Positions 1 through 11,745 of a DNA stretch of 64,000 nt are shown here, in pieces. This DNA comes from Hawksworthiomyces lignivorus (Eukaryota > Ascomycota > Sordariomycetes > Ophiostomatales > Ophiostomataceae). The DNA lies in the NCBI GenBank assembly GCA_002917075.1, contig NTMA01000050.1:62001-126000 (forward strand), given 5' to 3'. The translations under genes and the position numbers were made by a program. The notes beneath the pieces are model-generated. The model did not search any database. It saw only the letters and a list, made by a program, of their open reading frames with translations, and had not been told where the DNA came from. Positions within the stretch are counted from its first letter, which is position 1, and every line of letters begins with the position of its first letter.

Positions 1-1
1 G

Positions 2-955
2 ATCCGGTGTCCGTCGTCGTTCAACAACGTTGTCGGCATCCGATGCACGCCCGGACTCATCAGTAGATCCGGGTTCTGTCCGCTGCTCAAGCCGCAGGAC
101 ACCCCGGGCCCCATGGCACGCACTGTAGAAGACTGCGCACGGATGCTGGACTGCTTGGTGGGCTACGACCCGGCAGACGAATACACGGCGGTGGCAGTGA
201 CGGCCGGCGCTGCCGCGGGCAGCAGTGGGAGCTATGCGTCTGGCCTCGACCCGAAGGCAATCACACGTGCGCGCATCGGCGTGATCCGCTCCATGTTCGG
301 CGCGGACACAGATCCGGACTGTGCCGCAGTCAACGCCGTCGTGGGTCGCGCCCTCGACGCCCTCGTCGCCGCCGGCTGCACGCTTGTCGACATGGACATC
401 GCCAACCGCGAGCACCTCACCGCCTACGGGTCCCTATACGACCAGCGCTCGCGCGCCGATATCAACGCGTTCCTCGCGACGAAGCCGCACCTGCCACAGG
501 ACGTAGCCGACGTAGTGCCGCCGCCGCCCGATTATCTGCACCCAACGCTTGACTTCACCGCCGTCTTCTGCCACGGACCCAAAGACCCCGTCGCCGACAG
601 TGCCGCCACCTACCTGCCCCGCCTGCTCGCTCGCCAGTCTTTCCAGCGCCAAGTCGTCGGCGCCATGGCTGCGAACCAGGTCGACGCCCTGCTATTCCCA
701 GACGTCCGCGTACCACCACCGCGCCACGAAGATGCCACCAACGGGCGCTTCCCCACGTGCTGGGACTTCCCCATCAACACGCTGCTGGCGAGCACGACGC
801 GACTGCCAGCTATCAGCGTCCCGGTGGGCTTCACTGACGAAGGGCTACCAGTCGGGATGGAGCTTATGAGCTGGGAGTATCGAGAAAAGACACTGCTGGA
901 ACTGGCAAAAGGAGTCGAGACACTGATCGGCGCTCGTCGAGCACCAAAACTGTGA
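2..955 (+). CDS. Amidase signature family hydrolase, C-terminal part (5' end outside window)
   Basis: The frame is open from base 2, so the gene starts upstream of the window. It enters just after the place where the amidase-signature nucleophile serine lies: the first residues read I-R-C-P-S-S-F-N-N-V-V-G-I, the usual continuation of the GGS-I-R motif. Next comes the family segment G-L-I-S-R-S-G ... Q-D-T-P-G-P-M-A-R-T-V-E-D, then a C-terminal core ending S-V-P-V-G-F...G-L-P-V-G-M-E-L, also typical. The catalytic Lys and both catalytic Ser positions are therefore not visible. Fungal members hydrolyse amides, some in secondary or xenobiotic metabolism; the substrate cannot be read here. About 317 residues are present and end at a TGA. 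An in-frame ATG at 113 lies inside the conserved core and is not the true start. Confidence 0.88.
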   Translation: MRCPSSFNNVVGIRCTPGLISRSGFCPLLKPQDTPGPMARTVEDCARMLDCLVGYDPADEYTAVAVTAGAAAGSSGSYASGLDPKAITRARIGVIRSMFGADTDPDCAAVNAVVGRALDALVAAGCTLVDMDIANREHLTAYGSLYDQRSRADINAFLATKPHLPQDVADVVPPPPDYLHPTLDFTAVFCHGPKDPVADSAATYLPRLLARQSFQRQVVGAMAANQVDALLFPDVRVPPPRHEDATNGRFPTCWDFPINTLLASTTRLPAISVPVGFTDEGLPVGMELMSWEYREKTLLELAKGVETLIGARRAPKL

Positions 956-2230
956 GACATCAATACATTCAGCTTAGCGTCAGTTTCTGTATCGTATAAT
1001 CGGCCTTGCTTGGTCACTCGTGCTCTTCAGGAACAATCTACTGGTTCGCTATGTTTAAGTTTAGCGCGGCCGAACAGCCAAACAAAAAGATTAAATTTAG
1101 TAATTGCATATGCACGATGTTTCTATATTTTCTCAGAGTTACGGGAGTCCCGGGATCTCAAGCAGTCAATGCCGGTCATTTGGGATGGTGCCTAACGTGC
1201 CTACAGCAATTCTGAACACAGCTAGAACGAAAGTGCGGCGATAAGGTCCCACTCCGCTGCAGTTCAAGTGAGGCTCACAACGTAGCTCTAAGAAGTAAGC
1301 CTTGCGACGCCCAATGGTGTTTTCCTCTCTTGATAAACAAGTTGCTTTGCTCCTCCAATCAGTATCCACATAAAACGCCGCGGCGTATACTTAACCCAAT
1401 TCGTAACTGCAGTAATATTGAAATTGACACTGCCACTCTTTTCCGAGAAACATATGTCCTTCTTACATTTGTCTTCTGCAAGCCAGCGGAGATATTTTTG
1501 TCTAATTCTGCCTTTCAGAGCCGCATAAGCTTCTATCGCTGAATTCTGTCTGTGTCTCTCTTCACCTCTCCCCTTCCCACCCCCCCCCACCCCCCACTCC
1601 TTTTTTTTCGCCCTTTCACCCCTTTTTGGTTTCTTTTTCCCTCGCTTCTTACCACCAGCCTAAGTGATGGCCAGGCCACCACAATGGCATTGCTATCACG
1701 TCTTTCTCTGTATTTCTAAGAGGTACGAAGTACTAGTAGTGCCATATGTGGCACCCTGCTGCAGAACGCCTTTATTTCGCAATGTCTCAAACTAAATAGT
1801 GCTGTAGTTCTCAGCTTTACAGTACACAATGCTGCTCCAGCTGTCATTTTGGAAAGGGGAAAAAAGACCGAAACGGATACTAGGAAGCACAACTTTTAAG
1901 CAATATTTACACATGTGATATATAATTCCATAACATTTGCATATTATTACCGGTTCATTACAAAGTTTGTGGGGAAACTCGGCTGGTCCTTTGCTGCCGT
2001 CTTCAGACCGTGTCGCTCAATTTCGTGGTATTAATCCCAGTATGTCACAAAGAAGCTTTATTAATATTGGGTGGATTAAATATTATGTCTATGAACGCTA
2101 TGTGCCTAATTGGTTGTACAAATATGCATTACAACTCCTCAACATTCGTCCAAGGGCGCATCATGCGGCTCTGCTTTGTCTGCAATACAGTCTTCCAGAA
2201 AAATTATAATGTTACAGTCCCAATTGCATA
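956..2230. other. Intergenic, no gene recognised
   Basis: This 1.3-kb stretch lies between the amidase stop and the GH12 stop, so the two genes converge. Only short ORFs without family resemblance are present. It holds a pyrimidine-rich tract near 1555-1640 and a TACGAAGTA element at 1724-1732. Confidence 0.6.
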
Positions 2231-3528
2231 CTACCATATATTTATAGACAGGTCTTGTACGTCAAAGGTCACAAAACTTGGTGAATAGTACGCCTCTGAT
2301 CCGAAAGCGAAGTAGCCAATGTAGTCAGTGTTCACTGGCACGGCATCGAGACCCAACTTGGGAAGGACCGTCAGCAGCGGCCGAACGTTGCCGTTGAATT
2401 TCGTGGCCGTCTGCTGGCAAATCCAAGTTAAGACAGTCTGGTTTTTACCATTTATACCACCGTAGAGCGTACTTCACATAGTCCGGTTAGTTCTGTGACC
2501 GTCAAGATTCAAAGTAGGAGAGACTCACAAATTCAAACCCTGCACAACTTGGGTGCCCAAAATACCGTTGGCCTGGCCGACCGGCTCTGTAGACTTGCCA
2601 AATACGCCAAACCACACCATGACTTCGTACTCGGCCTTGTCCGTGAGCTGCGCTATGTCCGGGTCGCTATCGAAGAACATGTCGATAGCCACGTTCGCAC
2701 TGAAGTCAACATCGACAGACGCGCGCTTGCTCGCCGTACCCACAATTGGTTTCCCGCCGGTCTCGTACGCCCATTGCACGTCGAGGCCCATCTCCGAAAA
2801 GGAACCAAGCTTGGCTGGTAAAATATTGCGAACCTCAATATTAGGAAAAGCGTGCACCGGCTGGATAGTCGGGCCTTCTGGGTATTGCCATGTGGCAGTC
2901 CATTTCGGCGCCGTCGTGTTAGTAGCATATGTATCGTTGTTGTTTGTGGTGACCTTGCATGGCATGTGTCAGCAGTGCTTGTCCGCGCGGTGAGATACGG
3001 ATCACGGTGCCGGCGGAGGCAGCCGGGGCCTTGCGCCGACACAAGACGGATCAGACGAGCAAAAAAAGGACTCACGTTCAGGCACAGGCTGCCAGAAGTG
3101 CCCTTGGTCCAGCCCCATTGATTTGGGTTCACTATAATGTGCGAATAATTGTCAGGACAAATAAATAAAAGCGACGATGTAAAATTAGCGCGGCGCGCGA
3201 CGACGACGATGCGTCTCTTACATGTGTAGTTCTGTCCCGTAGTGTTGACCAAGACCGTAGCGTACTGTTGGCAGTACTCCGAGATAGTGACACCGCCATG
3301 TGTCGTGGTTACGTTTGGTTTATTGCCATCCCAGCCGGTTGTTTCGTTTGTAGGTCCGTAACCACCACCGCCGTTGCCGCCGACAGCTCCACCAGGATTC
3401 GAAAAGAGAGGTGTCTGTCCGGTAACTTGGCGGTAGTAGTCAACACCAGAGAGAACGCCGGCGGTACCGCCGATCGGTGCGGCGATAAGGCCGGCGTTGA
3501 GCACCGTGAGAAGAATAGTCGCGAGCAT
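2231..3528 (-). CDS. Secreted glycoside hydrolase family 12 (endoglucanase/xyloglucanase type)
   Basis: Four exons on the minus strand: 3222-3528, 3076-3131, 2529-2953 and 2231-2471. The three introns (90, 122 and 57 bp) have GTAAGA/GTGAGT donors and AG acceptors and keep phase; the product is 342 residues. Residues 1-17 form a hydrophobic signal peptide. A Gly/Asn-rich linker follows to about residue 80, then the GH12 fold begins at S-E-Y-C-Q-Q-Y-A-T. The nucleophile is Glu231 in Y-E-V-M-V-W and the general acid/base is Glu322 in F-G-S-E-A. N-Q-W-G-W near 106-110 is also typical. GH12 enzymes retain configuration and cut beta-1,4-glucan or xyloglucan in plant cell walls, outside the cell. 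At 342 residues it is longer than simple GH12 enzymes (about 240) because of the N-terminal linker. Substrate preference cannot be told. Confidence 0.86.
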
Positions 3529-4567
3529 GTTGGTGCTTAAACGGCAGCAACTGTCACGGCCGGTTGAAAGAATCGCGCGTCCAGCCTATATGCGATTTTC
3601 ACTTTTTGCAAAAAAGGAGCATTTTGTACAGAGTAGGCTACAAGAACTACCTAAGAAGGGGGGGGAGGACTTTAGGGATATTGTGTGTGGGACGCCTTGT
3701 CGGCGCTGCAGGTAGGCGGCGGGCTGATATTCATGTCTAAGAAAGACTCCGACATTGATTGGTGACGAGGCGAACTGATAAGCTTGCGTCTCGACGAAAG
3801 TGGAAACCTTCACAACAACACAGCTAATCAGCAGATTACGCTACGGGTCTAATCTAGGGTAGGAGCGTGGCGCAGATCGTGCCCTTTTAATGTCGTTTTT
3901 TCGTACCCCTGTATTGATAAGTGATCCTTTTTTGCGTGTGCGCAGAACCTGGCTGCGCCGGATCTCTTAATAGAAACTTCATATCTCACCAGCATAACAA
4001 GTACGAAAAAAGGCGTCAACCTAAACCGTTCTTGGGTGCGATAAGGTGTTTTCCCTCATAACAGCCCCTTTCAGCTCGTCCGCCAAGGCTAGTCTTATTA
4101 TTGCCATGTTGTGTGTGGTACTGATAACAGCGTTTGACCCATTGGTCACCCCCCCTAATATTGGCCCTCGTTTGGCGGCGGTCTTAGCGATACGCCCCCC
4201 TAAGACGTACTCCTCGTATCTGACGGGCGTCGATGTCTTGACCTCGAAGGGAAATCTCTCTCGCTCAGCCTCTTTCTTTTCTCACGAAGTTGTTTTCTGT
4301 TTGTTCTGTTTTCTAGGACCAAAAATCCCTTCCCATCGCTTGGTTTCTTCTTTTTTTCTGTTTTTGTACATTACCTGTCGGTCGCTTCAGAGAATTCATT
4401 CGCTAATCTCCATATATCACCAATTTCATTTGTTACGATCGTTTCTCGTTTTGAATTTCTTTGGATTTTTAATCTGTTTAATTCGTTTTTCCCATTGTCA
4501 ATTCGATTTTTCATTCATATTTGCATTCACCATCCCGTCGTTCGCTTCAACATTAGGAGGATAATAG
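3529..4567. other. Upstream region of GH12 gene; no convincing gene
   Basis: This holds the likely promoter of the minus-strand GH12 gene and a T-rich stretch before the doubtful frame at 4568. An open frame at 4046-4564 starts with GTG and is Phe/Ser/Leu-rich, as expected from T-rich DNA; see the findings for the one segment that looks like protein. Confidence 0.5.
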
Positions 4568-4993
4568 ATGGAGGCCCCCCAGGAAGGTATGGGGGAGAAA
4601 GCCGAAGCTGCCGTCTTGATCCGTGAAGATGAGAAGACAACAGCTTCGGAAAACAAAGACCAGGTGACTGTAGTTCCTGGTGAGCAGAGTGCTGCTTCAG
4701 CAGACCGGGAGCAGCTGATTGCCATTCCCGGTGAGCAGAACGCCGCTCCGGAGGTCCCAAATATCAGATCGGTCACGCCTACGACATTTGGGCTGTCATT
4801 CCCCGGCCCCAGCAATGCTGCACAGCGCTCGTCACGGCCCAGCACGCCGATGCCAATTCTGGATCAGCAGCTCACCGCTGAGAGAATTTCCGTGCCATGG
4901 TCACCTTCTCCAGGTCCCAGCGTGCGTTTCAGCAGTATCTACGATGCACAGAGCGAGTTCCCTTCAAGTTCTACGTCGCTCAGAAGCAGTCAG
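4568..4993 (+). CDS. Hypothetical, probably truncated or decayed low-complexity N-terminus
   Basis: An ATG at 4568 opens 142 codons rich in Glu, Ser, Pro and Ala, up to a possible splice donor CAG|GTAGGG at 4993/4994. Reading through the donor reaches a stop at 5051-5053, followed by a T run of about 30. A 3' exon is not clear: a branch-like CTAAC lies near 5108, but the nearest AG gives an immediate stop. A candidate acceptor at TCTGCAG (about 5190) would add some 25 residues. The segment V-P-G-E-Q-S-A-A ... I-P-G-E-Q-N-A-A is an imperfect tandem duplication of about 45 bp. I recognise no family. It may be the N-terminus of a larger gene that was lost, or a species-specific disordered protein. 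Confidence 0.3.
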
Positions 4994-5051
4994 GTAGGGA
5001 TCACTCCTCTTTTTTTTAGTTATTATTTTATACCATGTTTCATTTGGTTTT

Positions 5052-5053
<2 letters not shown>

Positions 5054-5083
<30 letters not shown>

Positions 5084-8000
5084 CCATGGGTATTATTACA
5101 TATGGTGTATCTAACTTCCATGACCGTCAAGGTTTGATGATCCCACGAGGGCTGGGATATATGCGTATGTCGTATGTAGCCGCTTTGTCTGCAGCTGCAG
5201 CTGCTTGCCATGTTGGGTAGGAAAGCTTCGATGCTTCCATTTCACGGTCCTCTCTGCCCAGCGAATGGGATAAATTGACCAATTTTGCAGGCCAGAAGAG
5301 GGAGAGCTGTTCTCAGTTCAGTTCTAATTGAGATGCATCTGATTTCGCAGGAATTATCTCTTTGCTGAGCTCTTCTACCAAAGTCGATGAGACCTAACAG
5401 CTTACTAGCTTTATACGGACACTCTCCTAGCTCGCATCCCAGGCACAGTTTGCACCACTGACATGGCCACTCTTGCCATCCCAACTGTTGCTCATCTATC
5501 TATACCTTGTATGTTGCACCTATGAGCACGTACGTTCGGATGCGTCTTCTCCGGTCCGATGTTGTTTTGCCGTTCATCAGTATCCAGCGACAATACCGGT
5601 GGACCTGGTTGGCACTAACAGCAGAGGGAAGCTGGATTAGGTGCTAGCGGCCCCTGGTTGCCAAGAAGCTTGCCGCAGCTTCCCAAGAGACATCGTGCCT
5701 CTTCTCGTACTACGTCCAGATGTTTGGAAAAGGGTATGAAAAGTACCGGGAGAGAGGTAGTTTTGGGAGATTGGCAAGGGGAGCACGCTGCCCACCCGAA
5801 GAGAGACAGAGAGGGGTGGTGGGTGGATAGCCCACAGATGAAGAGCCGGCGACACAGTTGGTGGTAGTTTAAGATTAGAGGAGCGGGCCTGTGACCCAGT
5901 CGCTCGTTTCTCCGCCATTCTTATTCGCTTGCGTTCTTCTTTTGCTTTTCTTTGGTTTCACTCTGTTTCTTCTTCTGCTTTGAATTCCCTTTTTCTTCAA
6001 CGGTATCTGCATATCATCCTACATACAGTTATATGGCGAAAAATGCATCATATGAGACAAGCGAGGACTTTAAGTTGAATGTCTCGACAATGCACTACAC
6101 AGCGATTGTCGTCAGAAGGTGAAGGGACGACAGCACAGCCAAGGACACTACGTGCATTTTCAATTTCAACAAATTTATAGTAGCGCGCGAACGAAAGTTT
6201 AGCGTAGCAGCTTCCCATAGTCTGCTCCGCAAATGGCGAACGGAGGAAAATCCATGGTGGATCCCCAATGCGGAAACGAGCGAGACGGCGTGCTTTTCTG
6301 TGGCGACCGTTGGTTCACGGAGCTTGAGCTCTAAGCCTATGTGCAAGAATGTATGGGTACTCTGAACTCTGCAGATGTGAAGCACGTCTATGGACATTGA
6401 GTATTGGCACTGGAGTTTGGGTTAAAGGGCACTTGCTCTCCTCTGCAGACGTAGAAGTATGTAGCAATAGACAAGCGCATGTATGTCTTATCTGTTCGTC
6501 CGCACAATGCCCTGGAATGGCTCTGGAAGAGCGACATCTGTGCCCATCTGCAACGTCGCCAGAGAGCCTCAACCCAGCTGAACAAGCTACTCACTGGAGT
6601 CTGTGCTCAGAGGGCATTTGCACACTGGCACGCCCCTGCTGAAGAATCATAACAGCACTGCCTCCCTGCACATATCCTACATAGTACGGAGCATATTTCA
6701 TGTGTGCTAATACGCTTCGTACATAACGACGTACAGGAGAACTCCGTGACTGCATTCCGTCCAGCACGGACCAGCCAGCAGCAGTACCATCCATCTCACC
6801 CATGGATCAATCTGGGGAGATCAAGCCAAGATACGAGATGAGTGTGTTTCGAGCGGGTATTACAACTGGGTTCGTAGGAATATTCTGTATCAAGTGGACA
6901 GCGTGCTTTCGTCATACTGTAGCGATCCACTGCTCAGTGAAGAAGGAGGACAAGGATAGGCGGATCTCACAAAGGGTCTCGCTCTTGGCCAATTTTCAAA
7001 AAAGGACTTCATTCTCCTCATTGCCTATTTCAGCCTCAGTCTGGGCCACACCGCAAGCCGGTAGCAAGCTCACGCTGCCAGCTACAGATGCCGAGCAGTG
7101 CGACAGCAGCACATCTCCCGCAGCTGCTATCCAATTGGGTTGCATTTTGGCGGCAAAACGCAGGACAGAGGGCTTGCCTGACATGTCATTATGTGGGGTG
7201 GCCAGCAAGAGGTATGCCAGCTCACTCTTTGGCCCGGCCAGCTCACAGCGAAAAACAGAGGAGGACAGAAGGGGCCAGCATCCAAACCAAGCCACCACGT
7301 TCAAAAATTCCGAACCAGAGTTGTGTCAACAGAGCTTAGCTTGTGTTCTCCACGTAGATTTTCCCTGTCTTGGCCGTCGCGGATTTTGGCTCCCGCTGGG
7401 CTTGCTTCCCTCAAGGAGCAAGGGTGGGTGGGAGGCAGGCAGCGTTTCCGAGTGAAATCGCTGGCCCAGGATTTTCGATTTTTTTCGCGGCGGGGAGGAA
7501 AATGAGAAGTGATCCACAGCCCATGCTGGGCAGGCTCAGCCAACCATGGAGCGATTGAGAGAACCTGATTCTGGTTTCTGCGCTGGCCAAAACGGCCGTG
7601 TTTTGGTGTTTCAAGCGATCCGAAGGAAAACGCGACGCCCCCAGGACCAACCAAAAACGGTGTGCAGATCCGAGAGAGCGTGTCGTACGCAGCAACGTGT
7701 GTGTGAGATACGTAGACATCCTCTCTCTGACCCCCACAACAGCCTATCCCGCCTGCGAACGACGCATCCTACAGAGAGGGAAGAATGAGCTGGTATTTCG
7801 GTGAGAAGGATGGGCTGGATCGCGAGGGCGAGTTGGCACGATATGACTGGCCGGATATTTCGAGACGTCGTAAGGCGAGCAGCACTAATGTAGTATACAT
7901 GGTAGTCTACAGCCACCCCGGCTTATATGCAGCGGTAAGAGGGCATCAAAGAGATTGAGAGATTTCTCTCAGCAGCTATTCCGGAACTTTGGGTCACTTC

Positions 8001-8850
8001 CAGTTGCTGCCCAACAAATGCGGCAGCTCGCCAGCTGGCGGTGTAAGAGATAGACGCACCGGATTCTTCAGTAGGCAAGGCTCGCTATTTTTCTTTTATG
8101 TTTCCCCACGCTGCTTGCATCCGGCTACTAACTGTACGGCGTGCAGCAGTCACAGACTTCCTGCGCTAGAGCCCTATTAACAACTTGTAAAGATATTCTT
8201 TGGACGACATGGTATGCTACTTTTTGTTTGGCTTCATCAAGAGCGCGAAATCCGTGCATCCCACTAGGTTCCGAAACGCACAGGACGTCGATGCATGAAG
8301 CTGAGAGCCAGGGAACAGGCGGCGATTATTGCCAATACATGGCCCAGACATGCTCTATTCTTGGTACACGCAGCATGCCATTCGTATATTAAGTGAGTGC
8401 AGAGCCCAGAACAGACAAGAGAGTGGCCAAGGGACTAAAAAAAAGTCCACAGGTAGCACAGGTTGTGCATATGCATGCAGCTCAAGTAGCTTGGTTACAA
8501 GGTACTGGATGAGAAGACAATATGTTCCTCAGCAAAACATCACGTCTACTTCATCACCACATGTGCAAAAACGCAAACCGAAAATTCCTTGCTAAATTCC
8601 ATAGCTTGAGCAGAAAGCGAGATCATTAAGTACAATATATAAGAGACAAGGAAATAAAAAAATAAAAAAAAATGGAACGCCTTTATCTGGGCTTTGTCGT
8701 GACTGGATCGTGAGCTCAGCTTGCTGCCGAGCAACAATAATCAAGAGATGAGTGGTCTAGGCCCATAGGGTCAAGCTAGGGTTTGCTTTCTGTGCTACCT
8801 CTACACTTGCCCGGGCGAGATGCGCACTACACAGCCGATTCGATGACTGC
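5054..8850. other. Gene-poor block, no supported gene
   Basis: These 3.8 kb contain only short ORFs in all frames. The longest, 6802-7455 on plus, has no recognisable domain and a Cys/Arg/Ser-rich composition typical of chance ORFs. A TACGGAGCA element lies at 6685-6693. There is no transposase, reverse transcriptase or terminal repeat that I can see. Confidence 0.5.
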
Positions 8851-10204
8851 TTAGGCCGCCTTCGTCTCGTCTGCCGTCTCTGCGCCGACCAGCACGTTCT
8901 CCTTCTCTTCCTCCACCACGACCTTCGGCTCGGCCTTGTCCGTCGCCGGCTCGACAGCAGTTGTCGGGGTCGTCTTCTCCTGCGTCTCCGTCTTTGTCTT
9001 GTCCTCCCCGGCCTCCTCGTCTTCTGCCTCCGTCTTGTTTGCGTCGTCGTCCTCAGCCGCGGCAGCGGCGGCGGCAGCAGCAGCGGCGGCGGCCTTCTTC
9101 GCCTCCTCTTCCTCGGCCTTTGCAGCGGCAGCGGCGCCGGTCTCGAGGGTGGAGGTGCCGGGCAGCAGGCTCCAGTCGATCTCGCCAGCGGGGCCGTAGC
9201 GCTTGACGAGCCAGTCGTTGGCGGCGCGGAAGTGGCCGCAGTCGAAGAAGCCGCGGTGGGCGCTGAGGGGGCTGGGGTGGGCGCTGCGCAGGACCAGGTG
9301 GCGGGCGGCGTCGACCTTGCCGACGCGCTTGGCGGCGGGGGAGCCCCAGGCCAAGAAGACGACGCCGCGCGTGCGGCGCTGGGCGACCAGGTCGATGACG
9401 CGCTGGGTGAAGCGCTCCCAGCCGTGGTTGGCGTGCGAGTTGGCGTCGTGGGCACGCACGGTCAGACACGTGTTGAGCATGAGCACGCCGCGCTCGGCCC
9501 AGGGCGTCAGCAGGCCGCCCTGCTGCGGCGGCGGTGGGCGGAACTGCGGGTAGTCCTTCGCCAGGGCAATGTACATGTTCTTGAGCGACGGCGGCGGCGG
9601 CACCGGCGGCTTCACGGAGAAGGCGAGGCCGTGGGCCTGCCCGTGATTGTGGTAGGGGTCCTGGCCCAGGATGACGACCTTAACGTTGTTGAAGGGCGTG
9701 TAGCGGGACCTGGTGATGGGGGGAGGGGGATCCAATTTAGCATATAGCAAACGAATTTTTATTTTTATTTTTTAGAAACAGCAAAACATACCACGAGTAG
9801 ACGTCCTGGGGCGGCGGGAAGATCTTGCGGCCGGCCTCGTGCTCCCGGGCCAGGAAGCGCTTGAGGTCGAGGAAGGACGGCGTGGTCAGCTCGTCCTTGA
9901 GCACGGCCAGCCAGCTCTCGCCCAGCGTGTCGATCTCCAGCTTGAGCAGCAGCTGCTGCTCCTTGGTCAGCTTGGCCACCCACTTGGCCTTGTCGAACTT
10001 GGGCTCGGCCCGCGTCACGAACGACGCGGCCGACGGCGCCGCGAAGGTGCTCGCGGGCTTTGCTGTGCCGTTGGCGGTCGCCGCCGCGGCCGGCTTGGGG
10101 CCGCCGAAGAAGGACATGAGCGAGCTCTGCTGCTGCGGCTTAGCCTTCTTGGGGTCGGCTGCGGCCGCCAGATCGGCGCCGGCCTTGCGTTTGAGGGAAG
10201 CCAT
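8851..10204 (-). CDS. UNG1: Uracil-DNA glycosylase (family 1)
   Basis: Two exons, 9792-10204 and 8851-9709, with an 82-bp intron (GTATGT...CAG) that splits Trp138; the product is 423 residues. It removes uracil from DNA to start base-excision repair. The water-activating motif G-Q-D-P-Y-H places the catalytic Asp at 155, and the Leu-loop motif H-P-S-P-L-S begins at His282. The N-terminus chosen here (M-A-S-L-K-R-K) carries a perfect PCNA-interacting box, Q26-S-S-L-M-S-F-F33, as in nuclear UNG of other eukaryotes. After the catalytic domain (ends about 318) comes an unusual tail of about 100 residues made of Ala, Glu, Lys, Asp and Thr. The frame stays open upstream to an ATG at 10489 with a very basic extension (see findings), so a second, mitochondrial start is possible. 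Confidence 0.95.
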
Positions 10205-11745
10205 CGTGGTGAGAAGCGTCGACGCGTGACGTCGGCACAAGAGTGTGGAGGAAGAGCGGGCAGCCCAGGACGTGGTCAGATGGCCAATTGGGCGCAATTG
10301 AAGGTGAGGATGAAACCTGGTCAAGCCGGAGGAAGCGGACGAGAAGCGAGAGGCCTTGAAGGTATGAAGAGGACGAGAAATAGAGAGCGGCCTGACCAAG
10401 GAACCGGATCGACTGGAGGAAGCAATTGTGAAATACTCGAGTTGTTTCTTCGTTTTGTTTTCTCGGTGCGTACTCCGTATAGCTCGCACAACGTGACAAG
10501 CCTTTTGGCAAAATAAAAGGGGAGCCCGCGTAAAATTGGGCTGTCAGAACGGGGATGTTGAATTTGCCAGGGCTGTCCTATTATCGCCAGGGTCGAGTTC
10601 CAGGGGGATGCTTTTTTTGATATAGGGTGGAGATGCAAACTACGAGTACGCGGACGAGTGTAGCCGTTCTCTGGGGATGTGGTCTGCCTTATACGCGTAG
10701 GCCCTAGGAAAAGTCGGAATTCTCTTCTTCACACGATCCGTAGATGGTTTAACGCCATTGCCAGGCAGACGGGCTGCAAGGCAAGATTAATTGGTTCTGA
10801 CGGGACGAGCGCGCCAGAAGTTGAGAATGGCGTTCGCCGGAAAGTGCTTGCAGGGGCCGCGGGCTCAAGGTCGCGTGTTTTTTTGGCGTACTTTTTAGCA
10901 GGGACCCAGGCAGCAAACCCGTGAATTTTCGCGTTTCTAGCGTTAAGTGAGCTGCGGCGTCTGTCCCCGCAGCCGCAGCGCCAACGCCAATTTACAGGGG
11001 ATCGGCAGGGTCAATGGAAAGCGTGTTCCAGTAGAGTGTGGCAGGAAATTGTTAGTGCGCGGAGGCGTCTTCGCTCTCAGCTGGGGTTTCGTTTGCAGAA
11101 AGGATTTTCCGTATATCTGACCACGCCGTGCACATCGAGTCATCTAGTCTGCATATATTTTAGTCGTACTGTATGCTTACGAGGACGTACGCGAGAGGCC
11201 GTACGCGACGTAGCATAGATGCATGTTTCTGTTTCTGCTAGACAAGATCACGGTTGCAAGACGTCCACTCAACAGGCAACAGTTGCAATGCATTACTAGT
11301 CAATCATCACAAAGAAAAAGGAACGTTTTTGTTTCATGAGACGAACAGAAGCAGGCAGATTCCATGGAGCAGGCTTTTCGTGCCTTGCAAGGTGGAGGTG
11401 GTATATCATTATGTACATTTTGCATATTTTGTGCTTTTTTTGTGTACTTTGTCCATCTTTTCTTTTTCTCTAAAACCAACCAGCTCGCTCTCAACACAAG
11501 TCTAGACCCTATGACAATAACGTAAAAAGCATGTGCATCATAATAAGAACCATGCAGAGTGACGCATCGTGGCACAAATAATCAAACAAGACAACCGCTG
11601 CCCGTAGAAAGACAAGTAACCAGAAAATGCAAAGGAATAAGCATCGCATTAATGCCTGAGAGTGGAGAAGAAAAAAAAAAGAAAAAGAAAAAAAAGGGAA
11701 AGAGAGCATGTCTGTCGTGCTCTTTCTCTCTCTCTTTTTACCTCT
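10205..11745. other. Region upstream of UNG; no separate gene
   Basis: The first 285 bp (10205-10489) are open in the UNG frame and may encode an N-terminal extension. The remainder, up to the carrier stop codon, contains short ORFs only, a TACTCCGTA element at 10471-10479 and an A-rich tract near 11665-11700. Confidence 0.5.

Noticed and set aside
6802..7455. 217-codon plus-strand ORF in the gene-poor block
   Set aside because: No domain, Cys/Arg/Ser-rich composition, no splice context, and overlapping ORFs of similar length in other frames; looks like chance.
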